Shown here: one piece after another, positions 61,611 through 64,000 of the stretch
How the letters are laid out: every line of letters begins with the position of its first letter
Numbering within the stretch: the stretch's first letter is position 1
Assembly: GCA_030248295.1 (NCBI GenBank)
Contig: JASANH010001537.1
Coordinates: forward strand, 124,001 to 188,000
DNA from: Mesodorylaimus sp. YZB2_4
Taxonomy: Eukaryota > Nematoda > Enoplea > Dorylaimida > Dorylaimidae
Length of the DNA: 64,000 nt
Reading direction: 5' to 3'
Program-made: the position numbers and the translations under genes
The notes under the pieces: generated by a model
The model's database searches: none
Seen by the model: only the letters and a program-made list of their open reading frames with translations
What the model was told of the DNA's origin: nothing

Positions 61611-62116
61611 ACCCTACTGCGTGAGGTTAAGGCGTTGGTCCCGCATTGCTTGGGCCAGCAACCCTGACCGGGAGGCCGCAGTTCTGTTCCGACTGGGGAC
61701 GGCAGTTTAGTAAGCCCGTTCTCAGAGAGTTGGAACCGGTCTTCGACGGCAGTTTAGTAAGTCCGTCGCTGGCCTTGTACACCTGGCTCTGGGCGACTCA
61801 CCCGGCACCGTCACCGGCGGACGCCGAACGAGTAGAGAATCAGGAAACTGGTTCCCGAACACCAGTCGGGAAGGTCCCTCCCTTCTCGCCCAGTATCATC
61901 CTGGGATGCTAGTGCTGGCACAGGATGCCCTCGTGTGGAGGTGCTCCTAGTGGAGACACACATAGGGAAGCTGCTGTGAGAGCTGGTCACCTCACAGCCT
62001 CGCTTATCATATCATGACTGCTGGCCGGCTATAGGCAAAACGGGTTGTAAGTCGTGGGGAACTGGGGCGGCACGGGGCCCAACCCAGAAAAATTAAAAAA
62101 AAACCCTACTGCGTGA
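61611..62116 (+). mobile_element. tRNA-derived SINE, copy 2, with target site duplication
   Basis: The 14-base duplication ACCCTACTGCGTGA occurs at 61611-61624 and 62103-62116. Between them the head GGTTAAGGCGTTGGTCCCGC is tRNA-like (A box), with a B-box-like AGTTCTGTTCCGAC about 60 bases on. The body is shared with the SINE at 26310-26737. The 3' end is A-rich (AAAAATTAAAAAAAAA). An internal 19-base block (CGGCAGTTTAGTAAG.CCGT) occurs twice, at about 61701 and 61747. The intact duplication shows a fairly recent LINE-driven insertion. Confidence 0.92.
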
Positions 62117-63197
62117 TTGAAAAGTCCTTTTGACGGTCACCTCTTCGATTACGATCCCATGCTACAGTATATAAATGCCGGTAAGCTTATCATCCCACTG
62201 AAATGGCTCAGCACAAACACAGACAATTGTAAGCAGCGCACCCAAGCGGCGGGAGATAGTCGAGAACGAAGTCTCTGGGCAAAAATTCCGATTGGAGGTA
62301 GGCGCCCCTAGAAACATCGACCGAAGAGGTTGACCTCTCCTAGGCAGGGGAGCGTATCGACTGCTCCTGACCGCCAAGAATGCTGGTTACATAATATAAA
62401 CGAAAAAACGAAGTTTTGGTATGTAGCCATTATATTCCTCGAAAGTGCCAAACGCGATACCACTCAGGATCACAGAGTTCCGTAAGATAATGGTCGAGAA
62501 CTCGAAACTGTAAGAATATGAAATCCAGCGATGTTTTGTTATTTCGAGATGGTGAGACGTTGTCGAATGAGCACTTACACTACGACTACATAGATATGTA
62601 ACCAGCGCACCAAGATTGCCGCGAGACAGGAGAGGCCGAAGTCTCTGGGACACAAAACTCCGACTATAGACCTATACTCCCCTGCAGCATCAATCAAAGT
62701 GATACGTCTCCTGGCCATACCCGTGTGCACGACGCGCTGATTTGATTACGCCGCGAGACCATGGTAATATCGATATACCTGTAGTTGGATAAATATGATG
62801 ATTTCTGCGATCCGATAAGAATGACTGTATCGTCCAATTGATCAGCACTCTTCTTGACGCAACCTTTTGTGTAATCTCAAAGTCGTCCGCTAAACTCATT
62901 TGGAGACCATGCAGCACAGCCGTAGCCCAAACGTGTGCGAACGAAACGAGGATACGTGAGCCATATGATTCCGTACTTCAGTAGAAAGCCCAGCATTGGA
63001 GACTCAATACAATATGTATGACCGGACCGTCGGAAATTATCCTTTAGCATTGTGGGTCTAAGTGGCTTGTATAGCAGGCACTTCCGCGCCTGCAGATTCA
63101 TGATCATAACGCTTTCAACTTTCACACAGCTATAACTACTGTACAAAGAGCTATACCATACTATACTGCATAATGCATATACTATATATCATATTCA
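62117..63197. other. Intergenic, with a weak internal duplication
   Basis: 1.08 kb downstream of receptor 4. A stretch near 62236-62300 (CAGCGCACCCAAG, CGAAGTCTCTGGG, TTCCGATTGGAG) resembles 62605-62665 (CCAGCGCACCAAG, CGAAGTCTCTGGG, CTCCGACTATAG), a diverged duplication of about 60 bases. No gene seen. Confidence 0.4.
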
Positions 63198-64000
63198 TCA
63201 TTTCCTGTTTTCCGCTGCCGTTGCCGCTGCATCGGCGCTAATTGGTCCAATCTTATTCTTGAGGCAACACAAGAATTCCAGCGAGATTTGTTGAAATCCT
63301 TTATTGAATACTGCGAAAGCCACGATGTTCAGTACCGAATCCATACAGTATATCATAACTGGATATATGGTATAGCGTAATGGAAAGTGCACGCTGCCCG
63401 AGTTGTACAATGCGAGCAAGATATTTGGTATTACGACGCAAAATATGTTTGTGATGCCAATCATCAGCATACATTTGGCCAGTTTGATCTGTTTTCGTAC
63501 TCTAAGCATTTCGGCGTTGCTATTGGCTGGCATTTTCTTGATTCTTTGCCTCCCAACATGTACTCCAAGACCGGAGCATATAGTAGCGCAAATGCCACCC
63601 AAAACGGCAGGGCCATGCACCCCATAGATAGCGTATCGATCGCCTAGGATAGAGGGAGGGATACAAGCGGCAGATACGAAGTGATCGGAATTAAGCCAAG
63701 CCAACAGCCAATTGATACCCATGGAAATGACTCCTATCAGGAAGGAGAGTATGGTCAGCTGCCATAAATTACTAGGTGTGCAGTGATTGCGGTACCATAT
63801 CGGAGTGGACACAGCCAATAAACGATCCAGGCCAGCCAAAGCCAGAAATAACGGCAGCAGCTGGAATGTGGTGATGAATAGGTTAGGCCACATGATCCTG
63901 ATGCAGTACAGGCTGGTGACCAGGTCGAATTGGTAGACCGGGGTCCAGAAACCATGGATGGCGTGCATGAGACTATTCAATATGTGAGTTATAGTCAGTC
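63198..64000 (-). CDS. Srsx-like seven-transmembrane chemoreceptor 4 (5' end beyond the window)
   Basis: The frame is open to the window edge (267 residues visible), starting within TM2 (LTITHILNSLMHAIHGFW). It has MWPNLFITTFQLLPLFLALA, GLDRLLAVSTPIWYRNH, GRQRIKKMPANSNAEML, FCVVIPNILLALYNSGSVHF, CMDSVLNIVAFAVFNKGF and ends ATAAENRK-stop. TM3 carries DRL here, closer to the rhodopsin DRY than the ERL of its neighbours. Nearest relative in the window is the receptor at 57861. Intact as far as seen; TM1 and the start lie beyond base 64000. Confidence 0.85.
   Translation of the reverse strand, partial: LTITHILNSLMHAIHGFWTPVYQFDLVTSLYCIRIMWPNLFITTFQLLPLFLALAGLDRLLAVSTPIWYRNHCTPSNLWQLTILSFLIGVISMGINWLLAWLNSDHFVSAACIPPSILGDRYAIYGVHGPAVLGGICATICSGLGVHVGRQRIKKMPANSNAEMLRVRKQIKLAKCMLMIGITNIFCVVIPNILLALYNSGSVHFPLRYTIYPVMIYCMDSVLNIVAFAVFNKGFQQISLEFLCCLKNKIGPISADAAATAAENRK

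Overview
The window is nuclear DNA of a small-genome invertebrate, most likely a nematode. The reasons are spliced genes with many 50-70 base introns (GT..AG, acceptors mostly TTTCAG or TTTTAG), an almost full-length major sperm protein, a cluster of nematode-like serpentine (Srsx/rhodopsin-type) receptors, and typical animal genes. The sperm protein is divergent, so another small ecdysozoan such as a tardigrade is not excluded. Exons were built by hand from splice sites and reading phase; six genes close with every phase consistent, although the last intron acceptor of tectonic is one of several phase-compatible choices.

Layout. 1-5687: two 813-base inverted arms, each with a complete 5S rRNA gene, around a decayed LINE whose first ORF carries a zinc knuckle joined to a NADAR domain; a second LINE fragment and a small fold-back element also lie in the spacer. 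6089-11421: a major sperm protein gene among duplicated repeats, one of which holds a roughly 1.8 kb array of a 17-bp minisatellite. 11949-12865: a divergent receptor (-). 13725-17912: sarcosine dehydrogenase (-). 19479-28858: DNA polymerase theta (+), 21 exons. 29089-34655: tectonic (-), with a ceramide-1-phosphate transfer protein gene (+) nested in its last intron. 38250-46014: rabphilin (+), 12 exons. 46448-49459: APPBP2-like TPR protein (-), convergent with rabphilin. 49945-64000: four Srsx-like receptors on the minus strand (the last cut by the window edge), one receptor fragment in the opposite orientation, a broken mariner, a nonsense-interrupted leucine-rich-repeat gene and a SINE with a 14-base target duplication.

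The genes do not form one pathway. They cover mitochondrial one-carbon metabolism (SARDH), microhomology-mediated break repair (POLQ), the ciliary transition zone (tectonic), lipid transfer (CPTP), vesicle exocytosis (rabphilin), microtubule-linked transport (APPBP2), sperm motility (MSP) and chemosensation (receptors). Between them are repeats of several families. The points that most deserve a second look are the NADAR-bearing LINE inside a 5S palindrome, the nested CPTP/tectonic pair, the minisatellite-bearing repeat family and the receptor cluster. I did not find a clearly new multi-gene system.
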